From: DATKYV01 sp035528275
GTDB taxonomy: Bacteria; Acidobacteriota; Terriglobia; UBA7540
Length of the DNA stretch: 25,050 nt
NCBI GenBank assembly: GCA_035528275.1
Contig: DATKYV010000302.1
Span: 1-25,050, forward strand
Reading direction: 5' to 3'
Shown: positions 14,790 through 23,900 of the stretch, piece by piece
Layout of the letters: each line of letters starts with the position of its first letter
Numbering within the stretch: position 1 is the stretch's first letter
Notes under the pieces: generated by a model
What the model was told of the DNA's origin: nothing
Seen by the model: only the letters and a program-made list of their open reading frames with translations
Database searches by the model: none
Program-made: the position numbers and the translations under genes

Positions 14790-15044
14790 ATGAACCGATA
14801 CGAAGGCAAGACCTTCGAAAATCAACACCTGGTTCTTGACGACGGCGTCTTCATCAACTGCACGTTCAAGAACTGCAGCCTGGAGTATTCGGGCGGAGAC
14901 GTGTACGTGCAGAACTGCCATGGAGAAGGGTGCCAGTTGGTCTGGCGCGGCGCAGCCCAGCGCACGGTTTTCCTGCTTCAGGGGCTGGGCCTCATGGTGC
15001 CGCCCGCACCGCCTTCTTCCGAAGGGACCAGCCGCGTCCAGTAG
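14790..15044 (+). CDS. Small pentapeptide-like protein of unknown function
   Basis: An 84-residue protein with the regular pattern VLDDGVFINCTFKNCSLEYSGG, then QNCHGEGCQLVWRGAAQRTV and a hydrophobic LLQGLGLM. The alternating N-C-x-F/L steps resemble a short pentapeptide or beta-helix-like fold, and the GAAQRT...LLQ ending recalls a widespread family of small uncharacterised bacterial proteins; I know no function for it. The start at 14790 is preferred because the family-like part begins there; the in-frame ATG at 14742 adds 16 residues without character. Neither has a good ribosome site. The last 13 residues are Pro/Ser-rich. It lies between two exported glycosidases but has no signal peptide, so it is probably cytoplasmic. 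Confidence 0.65.
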   Translation: MNRYEGKTFENQHLVLDDGVFINCTFKNCSLEYSGGDVYVQNCHGEGCQLVWRGAAQRTVFLLQGLGLMVPPAPPSSEGTSRVQ

Positions 15045-15184
15045 CCGGGCCGCGGGATGGGCCTGGATTCTCGCGCCCTTCCCTCGTTCGCCGCTCGGCG
15101 GGCGCGGGCAGTGTTTCGCGCGGATGAAACATGCGCGACAGCAAGATCCTTTGCAGGAAACAATCCCATCAAGCCCGAGGAGTT

Positions 15185-16651
15185 ATGAATACAACATGGG
15201 GACGAAAAACCCTCGCGGTCCCGGCGCTGCTGGCCATCGTTCTGGGTGTCGCCAGCGCCCCACCGGCGTTCACCCAAATGACCGAGCCCCGGGGGAAGAT
15301 TACGGTCCATTCCGACCAGCGCTTTCAGTTCATTGACGGGTTCGGAGTCAATTTCAACGGCACTTATTTTCGCGAAGCCCAGAAGCCCCTGGTCGACATG
15401 CTGATCGATGATCTGGGGGCGACGATCTTCCGCCTGGACCCTTACGGCCAGACCGACTGGGAGGTCACGAACGACAACGACGACCCGCGCATCATGAGTT
15501 GGGAGTACTTCAACGACCGCTATTCCATTCCGGCTTTTGAAGCCTCCTGGGCCGCGGCGCGATACCTCAACGCCCGCGGCATCCGGCCCTTCCTGACCTT
15601 GAGTGGGACGGTCCCGGGATGGATGCTCGACGACAAGGCTCCCCCGCCCAAACACGGCGTTTGCAGCGACAATCCCCATCCGCTTCACCCTCGAACCGGC
15701 CACCCCGCTCACCTGAATTCCTCAATGTATGAGGAATTCGCCGAAGCCGCCGTCTCCATGGTGGTCTACGCGCGGACCAAGGCGCGGATTGATTTCGATT
15801 ATTTCAGCCCCATTAACGAGCCGGATTGCTACCCGGTGGAAGGGCCGCGGGTCGATCCGGAGGAAGCGCCCAAGTTGTTGAGCGCCGTGGCGCGCCGCTT
15901 GAAAGAGGAAGGTTTGGGTGACGTCAAGCTGGTGGTCATCGATCAGTCAAATGAAACCGACGACTATTTCGGTCCCATCCTTGCGGATACGGAGTTGATG
16001 AAAGGAGTCGGGGTTTTTTCCGTGCACAGCTATGGCAGCCGGGAGATTGCTCCTCAGGTGGAGAAGATTCGCAAAAGCCCGTACGCGGACCGGCCGGTGT
16101 GGCTGACCGAGTATGGGGACCTGAATCACCGAGATTTCTCGCCCGAGAACGAGTGGAAGGGCTTCTGCGTGCGAGCGTCGAAACGCGCCCTGCGCGCCCT
16201 GAACCAGGGAGCCAGCGCCGCGCTCTTCTGGGACGCCTACGATAATTATCACGACCACGACGCGCGGTTCACTTACTACGGTCTGGTTTCCAACAGCGAT
16301 CATGTCTGCCGTCCCAAGAAGCGTTACTACGCGGCCAAGCAGCTTTACCGCTACGTTCGGCCGGGCGCGCAGAGGATCGCCGCGGAGTCGGACGCGCCGA
16401 ACTTGATGGTCTCGGCCTTCCGCGACCCCATTGCCAAGTGGATGGTGGTGGTCGGCGTCAAGGAGGGCGGGCCCAACCGTATTCAATTGTCAGTATCGGG
16501 AAGCGGATCGTCACCGGGGGCCTGGGATGTCTATGTGACGAGCCCCAACTTGAATTGTCAGAAGGTGGATACGGTCGCGGCCCACGACGGGATGGCGGAG
16601 GTCGCACTGCCCGACGAGGCCATCTTCACTCTGGTCGGCGAAATCAACTAA
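15185..16651 (+). CDS. Exported GH30-like glycoside hydrolase
   Basis: A 488-residue secreted enzyme. A signal peptide covers about residues 1-31. The mature protein opens with QFIDGFGVNFNG, the typical start of GH30-type (clan GH-A) enzymes, followed by a TIM barrel with FSPINEPD (acid/base Glu212), FSVHSYGS, WLTEYGD (nucleophile Glu309) and a late barrel strand ALFWDAYDNYHDHD. The last 90 residues (from about PGAQRIAAES) form the beta-sandwich packed on the barrel in GH30. The start is supported by a GAGGAG ribosome site 4 nt before the ATG. Family activities include glucuronoxylanase, beta-1,6-galactanase and glucosylceramidase; the subfamily cannot be fixed by eye. The gene ends at a strong convergent terminator. 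Confidence 0.88.
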   Translation: MNTTWGRKTLAVPALLAIVLGVASAPPAFTQMTEPRGKITVHSDQRFQFIDGFGVNFNGTYFREAQKPLVDMLIDDLGATIFRLDPYGQTDWEVTNDNDDPRIMSWEYFNDRYSIPAFEASWAAARYLNARGIRPFLTLSGTVPGWMLDDKAPPPKHGVCSDNPHPLHPRTGHPAHLNSSMYEEFAEAAVSMVVYARTKARIDFDYFSPINEPDCYPVEGPRVDPEEAPKLLSAVARRLKEEGLGDVKLVVIDQSNETDDYFGPILADTELMKGVGVFSVHSYGSREIAPQVEKIRKSPYADRPVWLTEYGDLNHRDFSPENEWKGFCVRASKRALRALNQGASAALFWDAYDNYHDHDARFTYYGLVSNSDHVCRPKKRYYAAKQLYRYVRPGAQRIAAESDAPNLMVSAFRDPIAKWMVVVGVKEGGPNRIQLSVSGSGSSPGAWDVYVTSPNLNCQKVDTVAAHDGMAEVALPDEAIFTLVGEIN

Positions 16652-16673
16652 GCTCGCCTTGGCATTTCATCGA

Positions 16674-16716
16674 GCGGCGAGGGCGGCAGAGATGCCGCGC
16701 CCTCGCCGCCGATTTT
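16674..16716. terminator. Convergent intrinsic terminator
   Basis: GCGGCGAGGGC (16674-16684) pairs perfectly with GCCCTCGCCGC (16699-16709); inside, GGCA and TGCC close a GAGA tetraloop with a 2-nt bulge. GATTTT follows on the plus strand. It sits 23 bp after the GH30-like stop and 21 bp after the end of the minus-strand receptor gene, so it may serve both; the T-run favours the plus-strand gene. Confidence 0.8.
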
Positions 16717-16736
16717 CCTGCGCTCCGTCCCCCTCT

Positions 16737-19700
16737 CTACCAATTGACCTTCAGCGCGAACTGAAACTGCCTCGGATCCAGCGCTGCGGTCGGTTCCCCG
16801 GCGCGGCACGTGGACGGGTCCAGGGGATTGCAGAGCGGGCTCACGTCGGCGACGTTGAAGCGATTGAAGAGGTTGAACGAATCGGCGATGAATTCCAGGT
16901 TCCACTTCTCGCCGAAATAGAATTTTCGCGAAACGCGCAAATCCACGCTGGCGAATTTCGGCCGCACGAAGGTGTTCCGTCCCAGGTCGCCCGAGCAGCC
17001 GAAGGGGGGAGAGATGGAGCTCGTTCCCAGGGTGACGATTGCATCGCAAACCGTCGGGATGGTGAAGGTGGTCTCGGCCGGCAGGAAGGGCGATGTGACT
17101 CCGCCGGAACCCGCGAGTGAGGGACGGTCGGTATTCGAGCCGAAGTTGAGGTTGAAGTCGGACCCCGTGAGCACCGTGAACGGCCGGCCGGATGAAACCT
17201 CGATGATCGGCGCCACGGTGAAGTCGGCGAGGAATTTGTTGTGCCAACCGTCCGAGGTGCGATCGAAGGGGCTTTCGAAGACCCCGCTCAGAACCCAGCG
17301 GTGGCGCTGGTCAAAAGTGGAACTGCTTCGCTCCAAACCGGGATACCGGTTGTCCTGCGGCTCGAGGAGCGTCTGCAGGTCCGTGGAATCATCAATGGCG
17401 TGCGACCACGTCCAGCCCGTCAGGAATTCGAAGTGCTGCGAGAAGCGTTTGGAAACGGTCAGTGTGAGGCCGTGATAGACGGAACTTCCGGAAGATTCCT
17501 GCTGGTCGATGCTGCCCCAGGGCACCTGAACGCCGTACCCCAAGGGATAGCCCGCCAAGCCCGCCAGCGCAAGCTGGGTGTCGTAGCCGCCCGCGAGTCC
17601 GGCGAAGGAAGGATTGGGGCCGGAGGGACGGAAGAAATTGAAGAAAGCCGCTGTGCCGATGAACTGGCCGTCGAGCGCCGCCAACGGTCCCGGACAGCCG
17701 TTGAGGACACCCAGCGCGCCCGGCGCAACAACGGCGATGCCGCACGTGCCGGGAGTCGCGGCCACGCTGGCGAACGGCGCCGCGACGCCCAGCGGGTTTG
17801 TGGGAGCCAACCCGGCCGCCAAAGCGTTGCGATAGTTCCGCGTCAGGGTCCCCGGGTCAGGCGAGTTGATATCTCGTGGCCGGTTCAGGTGCAGCCCATG
17901 GGTGTAGCTATAGGAGGCGCTGATCTTGATGTCGCTCCCCAGTTTTCTTTCGATCGCGAAATTGCCCTGCTGCGCGTAGCCGTAAACGAAATTCCGCGCC
18001 ACGGGTAGCGTGAGCGGCAAGAAGGGAATCGGGAAACCCACTGCCATGAAATTCTGATCGGCGAACAACGAGTCGGGGAGTTTCGAATCGAATCGCTGCT
18101 CGTTCGGGAGGTAACCCATCGAAGGGATGGCGTTCAGGACACCCTGAAAGACCGACGCGGCGTTCAGGGCTCCCGTGGGATTGACGAGGACGGAAGTCCG
18201 CGTGGCCGCGCCGGGCGGCGCAATGAGCTGAGTGGAGAGCGCGCCCTCGGCGGTGGTGGAATTGAAGGCGACGGCGAGCAGCGGGTGGTCGAAGAAGATG
18301 CCGTAGCCGGCGCGGATGACGGTGTTGCCGCTCCCCGTCGGGTCCCAAGCCAGGGCGAAGCGCGGCGACCAGTTGTTCTTGTCGCGCGGGATGCCCTCGA
18401 GAACACCCACGGCGGGCTCCAGCGCCATGTTGAGCGGGGTGGCGGGATCAAAAATGGGAGTCAGCTCCACGTCGTAGCGCACGCCGTAGTTCAGCGTCAG
18501 CCGCGGATGGACCTTCCAACTGTCCTGAACGAAGAACGCAAAGGTCTTGTTGTCCAAAGGCCGGTTCGACCGGCCGATACCCTGGAAATACACTTGAGGA
18601 ACGCCCAGGCCATAGGCCTGCGCGGCGGTCACTCCGGGAACGGGCACGCCGGCGAAGGAGCTGGGGAGCCCAAGGTTCGAAGCGGTCAATCCACCGAAAT
18701 TGTAGACGCCGCCGAAGTTCAGCTCGAACATCTGCTCCTTGTCGGTGCGCAGTTGGATCAGGTTAACGTCGCCGCCGAACTTGAAGTTGTGCCCGCCTCG
18801 CACCCAGCTCACGTTGTCGGTCCACTGAGTTCGGCGCTCGATGCGGTCCACGGTGGAAAAGGGCTCACGTCCGAAGAATGCAAACCCGGTGATGTTAATG
18901 CCCGCCTGGTCTCCTCCCGGAAGCTGGGAGAAGCCGTAATGAAGGCCGCGCCGCGCGAACTGGAACCGGGCTTCGTTAAAGAGCGAAGGGCCCAAGGCCG
19001 TCACGTGTTGCCCGACGATGGAGAGGTCGCGGACCTGCTGCAACGAGGTGCGCGAGCCGGCGTTCTGCCCGAAGTTCTGGTTCTGCGCGTTCACCTGAAT
19101 TCCGGTTACCAGCGACGGCGTGACGCTCGCCCGGATGAAGGAGTTGTTACGGTCGTTCCACTGATGGTCGAGCCGTGCCGACCACAAGCTCGTGCCTTCG
19201 GAGATGGGATAGTTGCCGATCAGGCTTCTCAACGGGACATAGGAGCCGGGCAGGTCCACCAGGTTCGCGTCGCTGCAAGGTACGGGGGGCGTCGCCGTGG
19301 GATCGCAATCGATAGGCAGGGGAAAACGAGCGCCGGGGATGGGAGCGGGAAGCGCCCCGCGGCCGTAGGCCAGGGCCCCGTAGTCCACTCCGTTCAGCGC
19401 CACGCTCGACGCCGACCCGGCGAGCAGCGCCACGGTGGCGGCCATCTGGGCGCCGCCCGGAGCGGTGAGGACATCCGGATTGTTCACAAACCCCGCCTGT
19501 TGCGGAGTGAGCAACAAGGGCGCGGGGAAGAACGGCGTCAGGGTCTCCACCAGTCCGAAATTATTCGACCCGATGTTGGTGAAGCCCGTCTCCTGGCGCC
19601 GCGTGGTTTCGTAGGAGAGGAAATAGAACGTTCGGTCCTTCTTGATGGGCCCGCCGAGCGTGGCGCCCGCCTGCACGCGCGTAAACCCCTGCTTGATGCC

Positions 19701-20546
19701 GCGCGTCGCGCCCGTCGCCGGGTCCACTTCCACCGAGAACGGGTTGCGCGCCTGAATGCTCTTGTGCCGCAGGAATCCGAAAACGTTGCCGTGCACGGTG
19801 TTGGAGCCTGACTTGGTGACGATGTTGATGACGCCCCCCGTGGCGCGGCCGAACTCCGGCATGTAGTTGCTGATGATCAACTGAAATTCCTGGACGGCTT
19901 CCTGGGAGACGGTGGAACGGATTCCGTTGACGGAATTATCCACGGCGTCCGCCCCGTCCACCGAGACCTGATTCGATCTCGCCCGCTGCCCCCCGAAGTT
20001 GATGCCGCTGGTAGGCGCGGCGCCGATTGAGGGCGCGCTGTCGCGCTGCGCCTGCGGGTCGGTCAGTGCGAAGTTGATGTAATTCCGGCCGTTGATCGGC
20101 AGGTTGGTGATGCGCCGCGAGTCGATCGTTTCCGAGACGGCCGTGCGGCGCGTTTCAATGAGCTCCGGCGCTTCGGTGACGGTCACCAAAGAAGTGGTGG
20201 TTTGGATCTCCAGCCTGACGTTGAATTCCGGGGCGCGCCCGATGGTCAATACCAGTTCGGTGTTGACGAAGCGCGCAAACCCGGGGGCTTCCACCGCCAA
20301 CTCATAACTTCCCGGCGCGAGCCCGACCAGCGAATAGCGCCCGGCGCCGTCGCTCTTCGTGTTGCGCGTCGCCCCGGTGGCAAGGTTCTTCACAGTAATC
20401 TCGGCGCCCGGCACCGCCGCCTCCTGCGGGTCGAGCACCCGGCCGGAAAGTCCTACGGTGTTCACTTGGGCTCGGAGGGAGGGAACGGCTGCCAGGATCG
20501 TCAATGCCGCCAGAAAATACGCACACATGCGTCTACGGAAGCTCAT
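16737..20546 (-). CDS. TonB-dependent receptor, Oar-like, with carboxypeptidase-regulatory domain
   Basis: A 1269-residue outer-membrane protein. Residues 1-27 are a signal peptide (MSFRRRMCAY... ending SLRAQ). Residues about 31-113 are a carboxypeptidase-regulatory-like beta domain (LSGRVLDPQEAAVPGAEITV, YSLVGLAPGSYEL). A plug domain spans about 125-260 (RRITNLPINGRNY, VSVDGADAVDNS, GGVINIVTKSG), and the rest is a long barrel with extended loops, ending in FQFALKVNW with the terminal aromatic needed for outer-membrane assembly. Such Oar-like receptors are greatly expanded in Acidobacteria and are thought to import or bind large substrates, often glycans; no SusD partner is present. The start at 20546 is supported by the signal peptide and a GAGGAG site 10 nt upstream; longer in-frame starts lack both. 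No canonical TonB box is obvious. Confidence 0.93.
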   Translation of the reverse strand: MSFRRRMCAYFLAALTILAAVPSLRAQVNTVGLSGRVLDPQEAAVPGAEITVKNLATGATRNTKSDGAGRYSLVGLAPGSYELAVEAPGFARFVNTELVLTIGRAPEFNVRLEIQTTTSLVTVTEAPELIETRRTAVSETIDSRRITNLPINGRNYINFALTDPQAQRDSAPSIGAAPTSGINFGGQRARSNQVSVDGADAVDNSVNGIRSTVSQEAVQEFQLIISNYMPEFGRATGGVINIVTKSGSNTVHGNVFGFLRHKSIQARNPFSVEVDPATGATRGIKQGFTRVQAGATLGGPIKKDRTFYFLSYETTRRQETGFTNIGSNNFGLVETLTPFFPAPLLLTPQQAGFVNNPDVLTAPGGAQMAATVALLAGSASSVALNGVDYGALAYGRGALPAPIPGARFPLPIDCDPTATPPVPCSDANLVDLPGSYVPLRSLIGNYPISEGTSLWSARLDHQWNDRNNSFIRASVTPSLVTGIQVNAQNQNFGQNAGSRTSLQQVRDLSIVGQHVTALGPSLFNEARFQFARRGLHYGFSQLPGGDQAGINITGFAFFGREPFSTVDRIERRTQWTDNVSWVRGGHNFKFGGDVNLIQLRTDKEQMFELNFGGVYNFGGLTASNLGLPSSFAGVPVPGVTAAQAYGLGVPQVYFQGIGRSNRPLDNKTFAFFVQDSWKVHPRLTLNYGVRYDVELTPIFDPATPLNMALEPAVGVLEGIPRDKNNWSPRFALAWDPTGSGNTVIRAGYGIFFDHPLLAVAFNSTTAEGALSTQLIAPPGAATRTSVLVNPTGALNAASVFQGVLNAIPSMGYLPNEQRFDSKLPDSLFADQNFMAVGFPIPFLPLTLPVARNFVYGYAQQGNFAIERKLGSDIKISASYSYTHGLHLNRPRDINSPDPGTLTRNYRNALAAGLAPTNPLGVAAPFASVAATPGTCGIAVVAPGALGVLNGCPGPLAALDGQFIGTAAFFNFFRPSGPNPSFAGLAGGYDTQLALAGLAGYPLGYGVQVPWGSIDQQESSGSSVYHGLTLTVSKRFSQHFEFLTGWTWSHAIDDSTDLQTLLEPQDNRYPGLERSSSTFDQRHRWVLSGVFESPFDRTSDGWHNKFLADFTVAPIIEVSSGRPFTVLTGSDFNLNFGSNTDRPSLAGSGGVTSPFLPAETTFTIPTVCDAIVTLGTSSISPPFGCSGDLGRNTFVRPKFASVDLRVSRKFYFGEKWNLEFIADSFNLFNRFNVADVSPLCNPLDPSTCRAGEPTAALDPRQFQFALKVNW

Positions 20547-20775
20547 TGTTGCACTGCTCCTCAGGGGAATTGGTGAAGCTTCGCCGACCTTGTGACCGCA
20601 TCCAGAAAAACGGCTCAAGGTTTCTGCTGTCTTGTCTTCTCCCATGGTCCCGAGGGCGAATTCCTTTTTGCTCCCAGTCTTCGATCCCTCGGTCCGGGAG
20701 GGTGGCGTTTACAGGCTCTTCTTAACAGAACACCTTTCTCGCCGGGTCGGTCTTTTCAGCGACAAAAGTGAGGCG

Positions 20776-20804
20776 ATTTTGCTTCTCCAATGGGACAAAG
20801 TCAA
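20776..20804 (-). promoter_or_regulatory. Promoter candidate for the TonB-dependent receptor gene
   Basis: Read on the minus strand: TTGACT (-35, 20804-20799) and CAAAAT (-10, 20781-20776) with a 17-bp spacer. It lies about 230 bp upstream of the ATG at 20546, giving a leader of some 220 nt. It supports separate transcription from the upstream VCBS gene, which ends in a hairpin. Confidence 0.5.
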
Positions 20805-20883
20805 GATGTCCGTGCGGAATTGTCAGGCAAGGGTGAGGCAGTTTAAGGCCCTAAAGGGGGGCCGACATTTAGTCCACGGGCAA

Positions 20884-20910
20884 GGCGCCGGGGCCGAGCA
20901 TCCCGGCGCC
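20884..20910 (-). terminator. Hairpin after the TPR/VCBS gene
   Basis: GGCGCCGGG (20884-20892) and CCCGGCGCC (20902-20910) form a perfect 9-bp stem with a 9-nt loop, 32 bp past the end of the minus-strand gene. No long T-run follows, so it may be a weak intrinsic terminator or an mRNA 3' end stabiliser. Confidence 0.5.
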
Positions 20911-20942
20911 AAGGCTATCTCGGACCTTGTGCCTTTCTACTC

Positions 20943-23900
20943 CTAATTGCGCGGAGGTGCGAGAGGCGGAATCAGCACGTAACCCGGCCGGGTTTGATAC
21001 TCCCTCAGATACTCGCGGTGTTCGGGAGTGTCGGGGTATCGCTGTTCCGGCCCGTAGGGGTAATTGGACATCTGGCGGAAGGGAAGCGGCTCAACGGTTC
21101 TTGAATAAGCCGTGTTCGGTTCGCCGTCCTTGGCCCAGCCGTGGGTGTAGAGGAAGAAGCTCCGCTTCCAACCCGGCTTTAATGGGGGCAGGTTGCGGCC
21201 GTCAAACTCCGCCGTCATCTCGTCTCCCGTGGCCATGACGACGAGGCGATCGTCCGCTTGGCTGACCAGCTTCTCCACGGTTCCGTAACGCGTGTAGTTT
21301 CCGACCATGGGATTCCAAGGGGCCGTCGTCAGGAGGCTGGTGTAGTCAAAGTATTCGGGCGTCGATTGGCCGCGGCTGGTAATCGGGGTGGAGAAGCCCC
21401 GGTAGTGCAGGTCGGCGGAAACCAGCGGCAGTTCCACAGAGGCCGGAGCTCGCTGTTCATCCGTGGTAGAGAAAATCTGGTCCCAATAAACGAGCGCGTT
21501 GGTCACGATTCGCACGTGACGGTCCGAGCAGAGGAATTTGCCGGTCAGGTCAACGTGCATCGTGCGATTGGTTCCGCTGGGAACGCCCATATCCGGGATG
21601 ACGGTTACCCATTCGCCCTGTTCGTTCCGCACCTGCAGGGAAGGGAGCACCAGTTGAAATCGGGAGTTTGAGGTCAAGGCTCGGTGCGAATTGGAGTCCG
21701 TCCAATAGACCCATCCGTTAAGCCACAATGCCACCGGGGAGGCCGCAGGGATGTCGCCGAGGTCGAGCGTGAGCGAATGGAATTCGCCCAGGCCGGGTAT
21801 CCCCAGGCGCCGGAAATTCGACGCATAGTGGCCGTCCACCTTCAGCAACTGGGGCAAGACGTTTTTCCCCTCGCCATCTACAGCCGAGACGGGGAAGACC
21901 TTGCGCGGCACCCCGTGGAGGGTGGGCGACGTCGGTGAGGAAGAATAGATTTCATTGGCGTAGACTTCCACCTCGGCGGGGTGGTCGACGGCGTACAGGC
22001 GAAGCTGGTCAAAGTAATCCACCTCGCGCAATTCGTCGGTGAACTGAAAGACGTACATTCCATCCCGGTCCGGGAGGTTTTCCGGAAGGCGAACCAGCTC
22101 TTCGGGATAGGGGGGAATTCGGCTTCCGTCCGGCGCCAGCTCGCCGATCGGGCCGACTCCCAGAACATCGGTGAGATAGACAAACTTCTCGCCGTCCCAG
22201 ACGTAGAGGAACGGGCAGGAGCTCGCCAGGCGTTCCGATTCGCGGACTTCGATGGGCTTGTTTGTGGCGACGTCGATCCAGTTCTGGATCACGGCATTCG
22301 GCCAGGTCACGCGGACGACGTCCAGTCGCGAGAGGTCTCCGGTGTAGACCCTGACTCGATCTCCGGTGACCAAGACTTTCCTGTAAAAATCCCCCGCCTT
22401 AAACTCGATGATGCTCCCGATCCCGAGGGTATTACTCTTGAACCCGGTCATCTTGACTTCGAACCAGCGTGAAGAAGGTCCTTCCTTCTCGAATGCCGCC
22501 AGCCGCGCCGATGACGTCACGCCGACCAGGTTCAACTCGCCGGGAGCACTCAACCAGGTGGCCGCAAGATTCGAGAGGGATTCTGCCTTCGCCACGGGAA
22601 GGTCTAGAGCGGCTTCGCGGAAGCGCCCGGCGCGGCCGGTGATGAGGTGCCACTTGCCGCCGGAATCGACGTTCAGCAGGTCGTCGAACGTATCGCCGTC
22701 GACGTCCGCCACAAGGCCTCGATAGGCGAACGGGTCCGCCGGAGCCGCCACAGCCGGCAGGGACCGGGCCGCCACGAATCTCCCTCCCCCACGATTGAAC
22801 AGCACGTTATAACCGCTGGCGGACCACAGGGCGAGGTCGAAGTCGCCGTCGTGATTGAAATCGCTGACCTGGACGGCAACGGCTGCGGAGTTCCTGAGAC
22901 TGGTCCCGGCCCTCGCCGACTGATCCGTGAATTTGCACTCACCCCGGCCCAGATAGAGCAGGGGAGGGCCGTCATCGCGGACCAGCACAAGGTCTGAGTA
23001 GCCGTCGTTGTCGAAATCGCCGAACGCGGCATCACGCACCCGGCCCCGGGCGCCCGCCAGGCCGGATGTGGGGGTGATGTTGCTGAACGTTCCGTCGCCG
23101 TTGTTGCGATAGAGCCGCGTCTGGGCGGCGGGAAAATCGCCCGGAAAATCGAACGCGGGTTTGTCGGGGGGTGCCTTCAAGTTCGTGTAGCCGCAGAGGA
23201 CCAGGTCGAGAAAGCCGTCGTTGTCGGCGTCGATGAGCAGGGCGCGGGAAATCAGCTCGCCGGTATCTGTTTTCAATCCCGCTTTCTCCGTTTCATCCAC
23301 GAATGTGCCTTCGCCGTCATTCCGGTAGAGCGTAACTCCAGCCGCCCCCACAACGAACAGGCTGGTGTGGTTACTGTTGTCATAGTCGGCAAACACTGCG
23401 GAGACGCTCCCCGCGGGTCCGGCTGTTCCGGTCTTTTCCGTGATGTCGGTGAACTTCCCTTGTCCTTTATTTTCGAGAAGGCGGTTGGCTCCGGCGGGAT
23501 CCACGACGTAGATGTCGGGGAGGCCGTCGTTGTTAATGTCGCCCAGAGCGAGCGAAGGGCCGAAGAGAGGGACGAGATTCCGCCGCGCGAAGTCCATCGA
23601 GTAATCGCTCGACTTGATGGCGCGAGCCGCATCGCCGGACAGGGTCGAATCCGTCCGGCTGTGTCCAATGCCCAGCCGCTCGGTGATATCCACGAAAGCC
23701 ACTTTTTCCGCGCTGGTCCTCCGCGTGGCCACGGTGACCGGCGAAGGGGGGACGAAAATCGCGCCGTACTTGCCGCCTTCCAACGCCGGGTTCTGGAGTG
23801 AGATGCCGGGAATGGAGTCGCGCATCGATTCGTGCATCTTCAGGAATTTCTGCGCCTCGTCGCGTCTCTTCAGGCGAACCAGCGTGGTGAAACTGTGAAA

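Noticed and set aside
18285..19811. A 508-codon open frame on the plus strand
   Set aside because: It lies wholly antisense to the TonB-dependent receptor, whose protein features are clear. Its product is rich in Arg, Gly, Val and His with no domain pattern; open antisense frames are common at this GC content.
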